Assembly (NCBI RefSeq): GCF_020809045.1
Contig: NZ_CP078079.1
Coordinates: 2,046,001-2,110,000 of the forward strand
DNA from: Pseudarthrobacter sp. L1SW
GTDB taxonomy: Bacteria; Actinomycetota; Actinomycetes; Actinomycetales; Micrococcaceae
Reading direction: 5' to 3'
DNA length: 64,000 bases
The position numbers were made by a program, and so were the translations under genes. The notes beneath the pieces are model-generated. The model ran no database searches, had not been told where the DNA came from, and saw only the letters and a program-made list of their open reading frames with translations. Shown one piece after another: positions 1 through 7,422 of the stretch (positions are counted from its first letter, which is position 1; each line of letters opens with the position of its first letter).

Positions 1-640
1 TCGATTGGATGGCGCCGGCGCTCTTCAGGAGAGTTCGCCAGGAAGCGTGCTGGTACTGAAAGCCTTGGTCCGAATGCACCAGCGGCTGCTGGCCATGATC
101 GAGTCTGCTGAGGGCCTCGCGCAGCGAAGTGTTGGTGAGCTCCAGGTTCGGGGACGAGCTGATGGTGTGGGAAATGATTTGTCGGTCGAAAAGGTCCATG
201 ACCGGTGAGAGGTAAAGTTTCCGGTCCCCGACCCGAAACTCGGTTACATCTGTCACCCATTTCCTGTTGGGGCCATCGGCCTCAAACTTCCGATTGAGTA
301 TGTTCGGGGCAACCTTCCCCTGGTCACCCTTGTAGGAGCTGTAACGCTTCTTTCGCCGGACTTTGCAGACGAGACGCATCGCATGCATGAGTTTCAGCAC
401 GGTCTTCTTGGCGATCGTCCATCCTTGCTTGACCAGCTCTGCATGGATCCGCCTGTGCCCGTACCGGCCATGGTTCTTCTCGAAAATGTCGATGACCTTG
501 GCCTTAATCGCCTCCATGGGGTCGGGAGCTTGGAGACGGGCCTGATGGTAGAAGAATGTGGACCTGGCAAGACCTGTGACCTGAAGCAGTGCCGAGAGGG
601 AAAAGTCAGCCTTGAGAGCGATGAGGGCTTGAACCTTCAC
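1..640 (-). CDS. IS3 transposase OrfB (DDE catalytic part), cut by window edge
   Basis: This is the catalytic half of the transposase. About 213 codons are visible from a GTG at 638-640, with no internal stop. An HTH_21-like segment (HGRYGHRRIHAEL) is followed by the rve integrase core: the first catalytic Asp is in KWVTDVTEF and the second in HSDQGFQYQ. The final Glu would lie beyond the window. The reading frame is -1 relative to orfA and overlaps its stop as GTGA, so OrfAB could be made by the -1 frameshift known for IS3 elements, or OrfB by coupled initiation. I saw no obvious A6G slippery heptamer at the overlap. Confidence 0.9.
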   Translation of the reverse strand, partial: MKVQALIALKADFSLSALLQVTGLARSTFFYHQARLQAPDPMEAIKAKVIDIFEKNHGRYGHRRIHAELVKQGWTIAKKTVLKLMHAMRLVCKVRRKKRYSSYKGDQGKVAPNILNRKFEADGPNRKWVTDVTEFRVGDRKLYLSPVMDLFDRQIISHTISSSPNLELTNTSLREALSRLDHGQQPLVHSDQGFQYQHASWRTLLKSAGAIQS

Positions 641-1125
641 CGTCGTTCCTGCGCCCTCAAGGCCCGCAATTTTCCCAGGTAAGCCACCTCGGCCCGCAAA
701 CGCTCGTTTTCCCGCCGGAGTCGTTCCAGTTCCGATAGCTCCACTGGTGGCGGGCCGCCGGTCTTACTGGGTCGGCCTTTTGCTTTCGGGCGCAGGGCGT
801 CCGCCCCCTCCCGGCGATATGCGCGAGCCCACGTTTCCAGAAGTTTGGGTGATGACAGGCCAGCTTCTGAAGCGAGATCTTGCGCAGTCTCGCCTGCAGC
901 GAAGCGTTTGACCAGACCGAGCTTGAATTCAAACGAGTATGCGCGTTTTGTCGGCTTAGTCATCAACGCTCCCCGGCCATGGATCTTCCACCGCAGATAA
1001 AGACGACGGACCGGCGAGCGGGCGACGCCCAGCAAGTTGGCCGTCGCCGTATCGGCAACGCCCTTCTCAAACCACGTTACAACGACCTCGCGCTGATCCT
1101 CCGATAACGAACTAGACGCACGCAT
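637..1125 (-). CDS. IS3 transposase OrfA (DNA-binding part)
   Basis: 162 aa DNA-binding protein of the insertion sequence. It has an N-terminal helix-turn-helix (about residues 8-45, SEDQREVVVTWF to VRRLYLRW) and a second one (about 62-105, YSFEFKLGLVKRF to ETWARAYR). A charged C-terminal coiled coil follows (ELERLRRENERLRAEVAYLGKL), typical of the leucine-zipper region through which OrfA and OrfAB multimerise. The two-HTH layout and length fit the IS150 subgroup. ATG is at 1123-1125; its Shine-Dalgarno GGGGAG lies inside one arm of an inverted repeat (1128-1183). Confidence 0.9.
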   Translation of the reverse strand: MRASSSLSEDQREVVVTWFEKGVADTATANLLGVARSPVRRLYLRWKIHGRGALMTKPTKRAYSFEFKLGLVKRFAAGETAQDLASEAGLSSPKLLETWARAYRREGADALRPKAKGRPSKTGGPPPVELSELERLRRENERLRAEVAYLGKLRALRAQERR

Positions 1126-1127
1126 AA

Positions 1128-1183
1128 AACTGCTCCCCGGGAGTCGGAACTGAATTTCTCAGTCCAACTTCCGGGGAGCAGTT
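1128..1183 (-). repeat. 13-bp inverted repeat at IS end covering the orfA ribosome-binding site
   Basis: AACTGCTCCCCGG at 1128-1140 is a perfect inverted copy of CCGGGGAGCAGTT at 1171-1183, with 30 nt between. The outer arm is the IS tip; the inner arm contains the GGGGAG Shine-Dalgarno of orfA. RNA entering from outside (for example from rbpA) would fold and hide that site, whereas RNA started between the arms would not. IS10 and IS50 are known to use this kind of protection; its operation here is inferred. Confidence 0.7.
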
Positions 1184-1231
1184 CAGTGCAGGGACAGGCC
1201 CCTTCGAGTTAAGGCCTTGGGCTGGAGTCCG

Positions 1232-1579
1232 TTAGGCGGAGCGCCGTTCTCCGCGGCGTTCGCGCAGGATAGTCAGCCGGTCTTCGAGGATCTGCTCCAG
1301 CTCGGGGAGCGAGCGGCGTTCCAGGAGCATGTCCCAGTGCGTACGGACCGCTTTGTCGTTGCTGGTATCGGGACGTTCGCCATCAACCAGGAGGGCTTCC
1401 TTGCCGGTCTTCGAAACCCAGACCGGGGGGATTTCCGCTTCCGAGGAGAACGTAACGAAGACCTGCTCGCCGTCTTCGCACCGGTACTCGACACGCTGGC
1501 GCGGAGCCGGCTCGACTCCGGACTCGGTCTCCATGCTCTGCGCGCCAAGGCGCATGCCCCGCAGGCTGCGATCGCTCAT
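1232..1579 (-). CDS. rbpA: RNA polymerase-binding protein RbpA
   Basis: 115 aa actinobacterial RNA polymerase-binding protein that stabilises open complexes with the principal sigma factors. After a short basic N-terminus comes the beta-barrel core (VEYRCEDGEQVFVTF to LLVDG), then the highly conserved C-terminal sigma-interacting segment (THWDMLLERRSLPELEQILE). Of the Zn ligands of the Streptomyces protein only the first Cys is kept (YRC); the His and second Cys positions are replaced, so this form probably binds no zinc. The start was set at ATG 1577-1579 because a GGGAGAAATC ribosome site precedes it and family members begin MSDRSLRG. The stop is 46 bp from the insertion sequence. Confidence 0.95.
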   Translation of the reverse strand: MSDRSLRGMRLGAQSMETESGVEPAPRQRVEYRCEDGEQVFVTFSSEAEIPPVWVSKTGKEALLVDGERPDTSNDKAVRTHWDMLLERRSLPELEQILEDRLTILRERRGERRSA

Positions 1580-1737
1580 GATTTCTCCCTCTGGTCGGTT
1601 CGCGGTGTACAACACCGCGCCAGCCGGCGGTGACAAGCACTGCCGGACTACTGTGTGCTCTGTGCTGCATCTTTAGATTCAACGCATCGCGAAGCTTTGT
1701 TGTTCCAGCGGATCTGCTCCAGCCGGACAAATACACA

Positions 1738-1767
1738 ATTATACCGGCGCGGGGCCGGAACAGCCAA
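1738..1767 (-). promoter_or_regulatory. probable rbpA promoter
   Basis: On the minus strand TTGGCT (1762-1767) and TATAAT (1738-1743) are separated by 18 bp and point toward rbpA, giving a 5' leader of roughly 150 nt. The perfect TATAAT is rare in GC-rich intergenic DNA. Confidence 0.55.
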
Positions 1768-1842
1768 AAGAGGGCCCGTGGCTGCACGGACCCCTCCTCG
1801 GAACCGGCAACGACGGTCAGCCGGCACTCGCGGTGCTGGGCC

Positions 1843-2784
1843 TTAGGGCTCCGACGGCTTGGCGCCAACCTCGTCGAACAGGCCTCCCGTGGACTCGGGG
1901 CTGGTTCCGCCGAGGGCGTTGCCGATTCCCTTGAGTGCCTCGCCGACTTCGCTGGGAATGATCCACAGCTTGTTGGAGGAGCCTTCTGCCAGCTTTGGCA
2001 GGGTCTGCAGGTACTGGTACGCCAAGAGTTTCTGGTCGGGATTTCCGCGGTGGATGGCGTCAAAGACCTTTTGGATGGCCTGCGCCTCCCCATCGGCGCG
2101 GAGGATGGCGGCCTTGGCGTCGCCTTCCGCCTTGAGGATGGCCGCCTGCCGCTGGCCCTCGGCGGTCAGGATGGCGGACTGCTTGGTTCCTTCGGCGGTC
2201 AGGATCGCGGCCCGGCGGTCGCGTTCGGCACGCATCTGCTTTTCCATCGAGTCCTGGATGGAGTGGGGCGGATCGATGGCCTTCAGTTCCACTCGCGAAA
2301 CACGGATGCCCCAGCGGCCGGTGGCCTCGTCCAGGACGCCGCGGAGCTGTCCGTTGATCTGGTCCCGGGAGGTGAGCGCCTCCTCCAGGTTCAGCCCGCC
2401 CACCACGTTGCGCAGGGTGGTGGTGGTGAGCTGCTCCACGGCCTGGATGTAGTTGGCGATCTCATACGTGGCGGCGCGCGGGTCCGTGACTTGGAAATAC
2501 ACCACGGTATCGATCGAGACCACCAGGTTGTCCTCAGTGATGACAGGCTGCGGCGGGAAAGAGACCACCTGCTCGCGCAGGTCCAGCAGCGGCAGGAGCC
2601 GGTCCACGAACGGAATCAGGATGGTCAGTCCCGGATTGAGCGTCCGCTGGTATTTGCCCAGCCGTTCAACAACACCTGCCCGTGCCTGTGGAATGATCCG
2701 GATGGCCCGGACCAGGACGATGATCACAAACACGATTAGGACCACCAGCACAATGGCGAGGGCGGCTCCTCCTGCGTTATCCAT
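1843..2784 (-). CDS. SPFH/band-7 (stomatin-like) membrane protein
   Basis: 313 aa. One N-terminal membrane segment (about residues 8-30) anchors a band-7 domain (about 30-200; RIIPQARAGVVERLGKYQRTL at its start). Then comes a heptad-like stretch of four AI-L-(T/K/R)-A-(E/D)-G repeats (about 192-235) expected to form the coiled coil of flotillin/stomatin oligomers. Such proteins scaffold membrane microdomains or protease complexes. It lies 33 bp after an NfeD-type gene on the same strand, the usual partner, so the two probably form one operon. A GGAAGAAGG-like ribosome site precedes ATG 2782-2784. The exact physiological role is unknown. Confidence 0.85.
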   Translation of the reverse strand: MDNAGGAALAIVLVVLIVFVIIVLVRAIRIIPQARAGVVERLGKYQRTLNPGLTILIPFVDRLLPLLDLREQVVSFPPQPVITEDNLVVSIDTVVYFQVTDPRAATYEIANYIQAVEQLTTTTLRNVVGGLNLEEALTSRDQINGQLRGVLDEATGRWGIRVSRVELKAIDPPHSIQDSMEKQMRAERDRRAAILTAEGTKQSAILTAEGQRQAAILKAEGDAKAAILRADGEAQAIQKVFDAIHRGNPDQKLLAYQYLQTLPKLAEGSSNKLWIIPSEVGEALKGIGNALGGTSPESTGGLFDEVGAKPSEP

Positions 2785-2817
2785 ACATTTCCTTCTTCCC
2801 CAATTGATCAGGCAGTA

Positions 2818-3282
2818 TCAAGGCCTGGTGTCTGATTCCGACGCTGCCGAAACCACGGCGGTGGCACCGTCGATGGCGGCCACCACTACTTTTTGCCCGG
2901 CAGGAAGGACTCCCGCGGCTGAGCGGGCACTCCAGATGTCCCCGCCGATTTTGACCAGGCCGCCGTCGGAGGAGACGGGTTCCATGACAATGGCGTGTTC
3001 GCCGATCAGGCGGTCAACATTGGTCCGCTGTTCGGACGGGCCCTTCTTCAGATGCGACAGGGCCACCGGCCGGACGAAGGCGATCATGAGCAGGGAGACG
3101 ACGCAGAAAACCACGATTTGCAGCCAGAGGTCCGCGCCGGCGAAGTCAGCCACGAGGGCGGCGAGGGTTCCTCCGCCGAGCATGATGAAAAACAGGTCAA
3201 GGGTGATCATCTCGATCACTGCAAAAGCGAGGAAAGCGGTGAGCCACAGTGCCCACCAGTTCTCGCCCAACCATTCGAACAA
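2818..3282 (-). CDS. NfeD-family membrane protein (short form)
   Basis: 154 aa. Three hydrophobic segments in the first 85 residues are followed by a small C-terminal beta domain (about 95-150; LIGEHAIVMEPVSSDGGLVKIGGDIWSARSA) matching the OB-fold of NfeD. It lacks the ClpP-like protease domain of long NfeD proteins. NfeD and stomatin genes are typically neighbours, as here (the stomatin gene follows on the same strand). The start is a TTG (3280-3282) behind GGGGGAG. Confidence 0.8.
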   Translation of the reverse strand: MFEWLGENWWALWLTAFLAFAVIEMITLDLFFIMLGGGTLAALVADFAGADLWLQIVVFCVVSLLMIAFVRPVALSHLKKGPSEQRTNVDRLIGEHAIVMEPVSSDGGLVKIGGDIWSARSAAGVLPAGQKVVVAAIDGATAVVSAASESDTRP

Positions 3283-3407
3283 CGTGCTCCCCCTTCGCTA
3301 CGGGGAGCCGCTACCGCGGACCCACCAGCAACTGTCCTTCCATCCTAGTGCGGGCAGCCGTGGCATGGGTGGGCCGCAGGCAGTTGCAGTAGATAGTGGC
3401 CAATCCG

Positions 3408-4289
3408 TTATTGGATGGGGGCTTTGGCGGGGCGGAAGACTGTCAGGCGGAACCGGGCTTCCGAGACAACGGGCTCCGGCTGGCCCTCCAGCCTTGCGGC
3501 GATGGCGGTTCGGCCGCTGTGATGCCCCGCCGGGCCCATGAACGCAAGGTCGGCCGCCTCCCGGCGGGTGAGCGCCAGGGGGAAGTCGACGTCCCGGGCT
3601 GTCTCGACCGTGAAGTGCGCTTCCATTGCCCCGGCCAGCCGGCTCTCCTTGCCTTCTTCAATACTGAGCATGCCGGTCACGTCCGCGATGGAGGCGAGGT
3701 GGCCGGGCCGGGGCGTGACCACCGTCAGCCGGCCTGTTGGCCGCAGGACGCGGGCGAACTCCGCTGCGTTCCTGGGCGCGAAAATAACGGTGATGGCGTC
3801 GACTGAGTTGTCCTTCACGGGCAGCGGCTGCCAGATGTCCCAGGCGACGTTCACCGCCTCCGCGTTGAGCCGGGCGGCTCGCCGCAGGGCGAACTTGGAG
3901 ATGTCCAGGCCAAGGGCTGCCACCTCCCGGCCGTCGGCCACCGCTGCGTCGAGCAGGACGCGCAGGTAATGTCCGGTTCCGGTTCCGGAGTCAAGGACGA
4001 CGGCGTGTTCCCCTGGAAGGGTAGGGACGACGGCGGCTGCCACCGCCTGCGCCAGCGGCAGGTAGTGCCCCTGCCCCAGGAAGTTGAAGCGGGCTTCCAC
4101 CATCTCGGCGGTGTCGGCCTCGAACGCGGTGCCTTTTCCCACCAGCAGGTTGAAGTACCCCTGCCTGGCGGCATCAAAGCTGTGGGACGAGCCGCAGACG
4201 AGACGGCTTTGGCCGGAGGGGTGCGGTCCCGCCAGCTCCAGCGGCTGGAAGCACACGGGGCACAGCAAGGGCAGGTTGGGAGCGGGCAT
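3408..4289 (-). CDS. 23S rRNA (guanine-N1) methyltransferase, RlmA/RrmA type
   Basis: 293 aa SAM-dependent methyltransferase. The N-terminus has a Zn-finger-like pattern (CPVC at residues 10-13, then C and H in CGSSHSFD), followed by a QGYFNLL motif. A Rossmann SAM site (VVLDSGTGTGHYLRVL, about residues 92-107) and a downstream IFAPRN motif, both usual in RlmA/TlrB proteins, follow. Family members methylate G745 or G748 of 23S rRNA; which base is modified here cannot be told. I chose ATG 4287-4289 because a -10-like TAAGAT (4297-4302) ends 7 nt before it, suggesting a leaderless message. A start at 4298 would lie inside that promoter. Confidence 0.85.
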   Translation of the reverse strand: MPAPNLPLLCPVCFQPLELAGPHPSGQSRLVCGSSHSFDAARQGYFNLLVGKGTAFEADTAEMVEARFNFLGQGHYLPLAQAVAAAVVPTLPGEHAVVLDSGTGTGHYLRVLLDAAVADGREVAALGLDISKFALRRAARLNAEAVNVAWDIWQPLPVKDNSVDAITVIFAPRNAAEFARVLRPTGRLTVVTPRPGHLASIADVTGMLSIEEGKESRLAGAMEAHFTVETARDVDFPLALTRREAADLAFMGPAGHHSGRTAIAARLEGQPEPVVSEARFRLTVFRPAKAPIQ

Positions 4290-4383
4290 AGCCACCATCT
4301 TAGGGCGGCCCGCCTGGCCGCCTGCCCGGTTGCTGTACTGGATCGTGCCCGCCGCGGCAGCCCGTCGCCCCGGCTGGGTCCGC

Positions 4384-5064
4384 CTAGGATCCGGCGGCGC
4401 TGACCGGGCCGGTATCGAACCCGAGCCCTGCCCTGGCCTTGCCGATCCCGGGCTCCGCCCAGTGGGCGGCGTATTCCGCGTTGCTGCTGAGCGAGCGCAG
4501 CTGCGCCCGGTCCACGTACAGCACACCGTTCAGGTGGTCGGTTTCGTGCTGCACAATGCGGGCCTGCCAGCCTGCGAATTCCCGCTGCGCCGGCGAGCCG
4601 TCCGGCGCCTGGAAGTCCAGCAGGACGTTCTGGGGCCGGGCCACGACTGCCTGGAGGCCGTTCAAGGAGAGGCAACCCTCGTAAAAGGAGGCATACTCCG
4701 TTCCCAGCGGGGTGTACCGGGGGTTCAGGAGCGCCAGGAACTCCAGGGGGCTGCGCTTGCGCAGCGCAGCGGCCTCCGGATCGACGTCGTACTGGTCCTC
4801 CACAACGGCGATCTGGAGGGGGATGCCGAGCTGCGGCGCTGCCAGTCCCACACCGGGGGCCTCGTGCATGACCTGCCGCATGAGGGCAATAAGGCGGTCC
4901 AGCTGGTCTGGGGAGAGCTGGCCGTCAAAGGCGGCGGCGCGCTGCCGAAGGGCGGGGTGGCCGGCCTGCACGATAGGCGGGAGGGTGCCTGCTGAGAGGA
5001 TCCGTTCCACGGTTTCCCGGATCTGTTCATCGCTGAGGGTGGTCTCAGGCGGGATGGGGCTCAT
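4384..5064 (-). CDS. def: peptide deformylase
   Basis: 226 aa metalloenzyme that removes the formyl group from nascent proteins. All three deformylase motifs are present: GVGLAAPQ (about residues 70-77), EGCLS (about 128-132, metal-binding Cys) and QHETDHLNG (about 171-179, the HExxH metal site). The N-terminal extension of about 30 residues is common in actinobacterial paralogues. A -10-like TAGGCT (5071-5076) followed by 6 nt and then ATG suggests a leaderless transcript. It is divergent from the NTF2-like gene. Confidence 0.95.
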   Translation of the reverse strand: MSPIPPETTLSDEQIRETVERILSAGTLPPIVQAGHPALRQRAAAFDGQLSPDQLDRLIALMRQVMHEAPGVGLAAPQLGIPLQIAVVEDQYDVDPEAAALRKRSPLEFLALLNPRYTPLGTEYASFYEGCLSLNGLQAVVARPQNVLLDFQAPDGSPAQREFAGWQARIVQHETDHLNGVLYVDRAQLRSLSSNAEYAAHWAEPGIGKARAGLGFDTGPVSAAGS

Positions 5065-5070
5065 GCAGAA

Positions 5071-5116
5071 AGCCTACTGGCCGGGCGCCACCCTGCCGGG
5101 CACGGTGGGTTAGTGT
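5071..5116. promoter_or_regulatory. divergent leaderless promoter pair (def / NTF2-like gene)
   Basis: TAGGCT on the minus strand (5071-5076) lies 6 nt before the def ATG, and TAGTGT on the plus strand (5111-5116) lies 7 nt before the ATG at 5124. Both fit the TANNNT -10 consensus at the distance expected when transcription starts at the start codon. No clear -35 hexamers were seen. Confidence 0.45.
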
Positions 5117-5123
5117 CGTTTCC

Positions 5124-5537
5124 ATGGCTGAAGACCCCTCCCTGAGCACCTCTCCGCTGGACCGCGTCCTCGGATTCATCCGGGTTCTGGAAGCAGGCGG
5201 AGGCGCCGCTGAGGTCAGGCCCTACCTGGCGGACGACTTCGTGCTGGTGGAGGCACCGCACCTGCTGGCGCCGGCAGGCTCCACCCGTTCGCTCGCTTCG
5301 GTCCTTGCCGGCGCGGAACGAAGCTCCGAGGTGGTGTCCGGGCAGAAGTTCAGCATTCGGCGGACCACCTGTGAAGGCGGCAGGGTGGCCGTGGAGGCAG
5401 ACTGGTCCGCGACGGTCCAGATGGACCTCCCCTACTGGGACCGGGGGGAGACCATCCGGGCCAGGACGTCGTCGGTTTTTGAGGTCGCTGACGGAAAGAT
5501 CGTGAGCCAGGACAGCTACGACTGCTACTTTCGGTAA
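5124..5537 (+). CDS. NTF2-like / SnoaL-type small protein
   Basis: 137 aa with the cone-fold pattern of the NTF2-like superfamily: N-terminal helices (LDRVLGFIRVLEAGG), a strand-helix unit (YLADDFVLVEAPHLL) and C-terminal strands ending FEVADGKIVSQDSYDCYF. The ending matches the usual SnoaL_2 terminus with (D)GKI..(W)..Y. No catalytic residues can be assigned, since the superfamily covers enzymes and binding proteins. It is probably transcribed alone from its own leaderless promoter and converges on the FAD monooxygenase gene. Confidence 0.75.
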   Translation: MAEDPSLSTSPLDRVLGFIRVLEAGGGAAEVRPYLADDFVLVEAPHLLAPAGSTRSLASVLAGAERSSEVVSGQKFSIRRTTCEGGRVAVEADWSATVQMDLPYWDRGETIRARTSSVFEVADGKIVSQDSYDCYFR

Positions 5538-5571
5538 CTCGCCCCGCGCCCTCCGTCCGGGCGTCCCCGGC

Positions 5572-6720
5572 CTACTGCATGGTGAAGCGCCGCGCCGTCC
5601 ACTGGTTTATGGCCGGCACTGACGCGACGCCGCCGATGGCAAGGTTGCGGACCTTCAGGAGCGGCACCGGCAGGGGGCGTCCCAGCAGCATGTTGACCTC
5701 CGACTGGCGCCTGGCAATCGCGGCGGCGCGCCGGCGGGCAGCGTCGAATTCCTTCAGCCGCCCGTCCACGCGCTTTCCCGCTGCGGCCTCCCGGACCAGG
5801 GGAGCAAGGGCCTGGGCGTCCAGCCAGCCAAGGTTCATACCTTGGCCGCCGATTGGGCTGATTTCGTGTGCGGCGTCTCCCACCAGTACCACCCGCCCCG
5901 CGACGGTGCGCCGGGCAAGGGTGGAACGGACGCTGAAGCCGCTCAGCATGGTGTTCGTCCGGACGTCCGGCAGGATCCCCGTCCGCCGCTGCACCAGCCC
6001 TGCCAGCCGGCCGGCGTCGGCTGTTCCTGCTGGCTGGCTGAGCCGCACCACCCAGCGCCGGAGGGCGCCCGGCAGCGGGAAGGACTCGACGATCCCCTCC
6101 GGTTCGAGGAAAAGGACGGCCAGCTGCCCATGGGTTCCGGAGTCGGCGAAGTCGCCCATCAGGTAATGGTCCGGATAGGCCCTGGTGCGGACAGGTATGC
6201 CGAGCGCATCACGCAGCACCGACCTGGCGCCGTCGGCGGCAATGACCAGCGAGGCATCAAAGCGGCTGCCGCCTGCCCTTTCGCCCCCGGAACATTCGAC
6301 GACGACGGCGCCTGTATCGCCGTCGTCGGTCACTCCCGTGACGCGTACGCCCCTAACGATTGCCCGGCTGTCGAGGGTATGGACGCGTTCCTCCAGGAGC
6401 TGTTCCGTGCGGTACTGGGGGAGGGCCAGCACGAACGGAAAGTCCTCCGACACGCCTGCGAAGGACATGGTGCCCACTGTCCTGCCGCCGCTGAGGGCCA
6501 TGCCCGCATGGATCGGGACGCCCTCCCGGACCATGGCACCGGCCAGGTGCACCCGTTCCAGCGCTTCGAGGGCGGGCGGGTGGATCCCGATGGCGCGGCT
6601 GTGGATATTGCGTTCGGTCCGCTGCTCGAGGACGCGCACGGACATGCCGTCCTGGAGCAGCGACGCCGCCAGGTAGAGGCCCACGGGCCCGCCGCCGACG
6701 ATGACCACGTCCGTTGCCAT
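5572..6720 (-). CDS. FAD-dependent aromatic hydroxylase (SrsC-like), last gene of type III PKS operon
   Basis: 382 aa flavoprotein of the p-hydroxybenzoate hydroxylase class. It has an N-terminal dinucleotide site (VVIVGGGPVGLYLAASLL, residues about 4-21), a central DG motif (VIAADGARSVLRDALG) and the second FAD motif GDAAHEISPIGGQGMNLG (about 272-289). It would hydroxylate an aromatic ring with NAD(P)H and O2. The start ATG 6718-6720 follows the methyltransferase stop by one base (TGACATG), showing translational coupling. Gene order PKS-methyltransferase-flavoprotein is that of srsABC, where the flavoprotein turns methylated alkylresorcinol into a quinone. The substrate here is inferred from context only. 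Confidence 0.85.
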   Translation of the reverse strand: MATDVVIVGGGPVGLYLAASLLQDGMSVRVLEQRTERNIHSRAIGIHPPALEALERVHLAGAMVREGVPIHAGMALSGGRTVGTMSFAGVSEDFPFVLALPQYRTEQLLEERVHTLDSRAIVRGVRVTGVTDDGDTGAVVVECSGGERAGGSRFDASLVIAADGARSVLRDALGIPVRTRAYPDHYLMGDFADSGTHGQLAVLFLEPEGIVESFPLPGALRRWVVRLSQPAGTADAGRLAGLVQRRTGILPDVRTNTMLSGFSVRSTLARRTVAGRVVLVGDAAHEISPIGGQGMNLGWLDAQALAPLVREAAAGKRVDGRLKEFDAARRRAAAIARRQSEVNMLLGRPLPVPLLKVRNLAIGGVASVPAINQWTARRFTMQ

Positions 6721-6721
6721 G

Positions 6722-7417
6722 TCAGCCCTTAGAAAAGGCGAGGACCTGGTGGAAGGCGCTGCCGGGCCTGACCACCCAGCCGGGGGGAGCGATCGCCGCG
6801 AGCTCCGGGCGCGTATAGCTCCGCCGGATGGACGTGAGCCCGTCCGCGCGGATGAAGGAGTGGCGGAAAGGTAGGGCGGCGGCACTGAAAAGGGCATAGG
6901 CTACCGGGCTGCGGCGAAGATCGTTGTGGAGCACGGCTTTGCGGGCCAGCACCCGCGAGTGCGCCAGCAGTTCCTGCAGCTGCCCCGCATCGAGGTGGTG
7001 CAGGACATGGTTGGAAATCACGAAGTCGTACTGCCTGCCCTCGCTGACAAGGTCGGCGCTGTGTGCCTGCCGGAAACTGAGTCCCGGCACTGCGGCCCGG
7101 CGCCCGGCGAAGGCGGCGGCGCGGGGGTCGGGATCGATGCCGGTGATGTGCAGGACCAGGTGGTCGCGGGTGGCCCAGTGCGCCAGCAAGGCGGGGAGAT
7201 CGCCTCCGCCTGAGCCGATGTCCAGGAGCGTGCCCGGGCCGGAGCTGCCGGCCAGGAATGGACGCAGCTCCCGCACATACAGCCGGCGCCATCCGGACAG
7301 CACACGGTTTACGACCGCGAACTGGCGGTAGGTGTTGTCCAGGGCCTGCGGGTCGCAGTCAGGCAGGTCCATGGTTTCGATCGCCCCGACGGCGCGCTGC
7401 CGCAGCAGGAGATCCAC
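6722..7417 (-). CDS. class I SAM methyltransferase of the type III PKS operon
   Basis: 231 aa. SAM-binding motif I is TLLDIGSGGGDLPALLAHW (about residues 62-80) and the acidic motif II is ITGIDPDPRAAAFA. A post-motif FVISNHVLHHLDAGQLQELLAHSRVL segment is typical of UbiE/small-molecule methyltransferases. GTG start (7415-7417) 5 nt after the polyketide synthase stop. By position it corresponds to the O-methyltransferase SrsB of phenolic-lipid clusters, but the acceptor cannot be read from sequence. Confidence 0.85.
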   Translation of the reverse strand: MDLLLRQRAVGAIETMDLPDCDPQALDNTYRQFAVVNRVLSGWRRLYVRELRPFLAGSSGPGTLLDIGSGGGDLPALLAHWATRDHLVLHITGIDPDPRAAAFAGRRAAVPGLSFRQAHSADLVSEGRQYDFVISNHVLHHLDAGQLQELLAHSRVLARKAVLHNDLRRSPVAYALFSAAALPFRHSFIRADGLTSIRRSYTRPELAAIAPPGWVVRPGSAFHQVLAFSKG

Positions 7418-7422
7418 GGGGA

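Larger units (their letters stand above)
1..1185 (-). mobile_element. IS3-family insertion sequence, IS150-like (partial)
   Basis: An insertion sequence whose transposase end is cut by the window start. Its upstream terminal repeat, read on the minus strand, begins TGAACTGCTCCCC and has GTTGGAC slightly further in; this resembles the IS150 tip. It carries orfA and orfB in the two-frame arrangement of IS3 elements. The end lies about 46 bp past the rbpA stop, and orfA is oriented the same way as rbpA, so rbpA read-through would enter the element in sense. The far end and any target duplication are outside the window. Confidence 0.9.
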
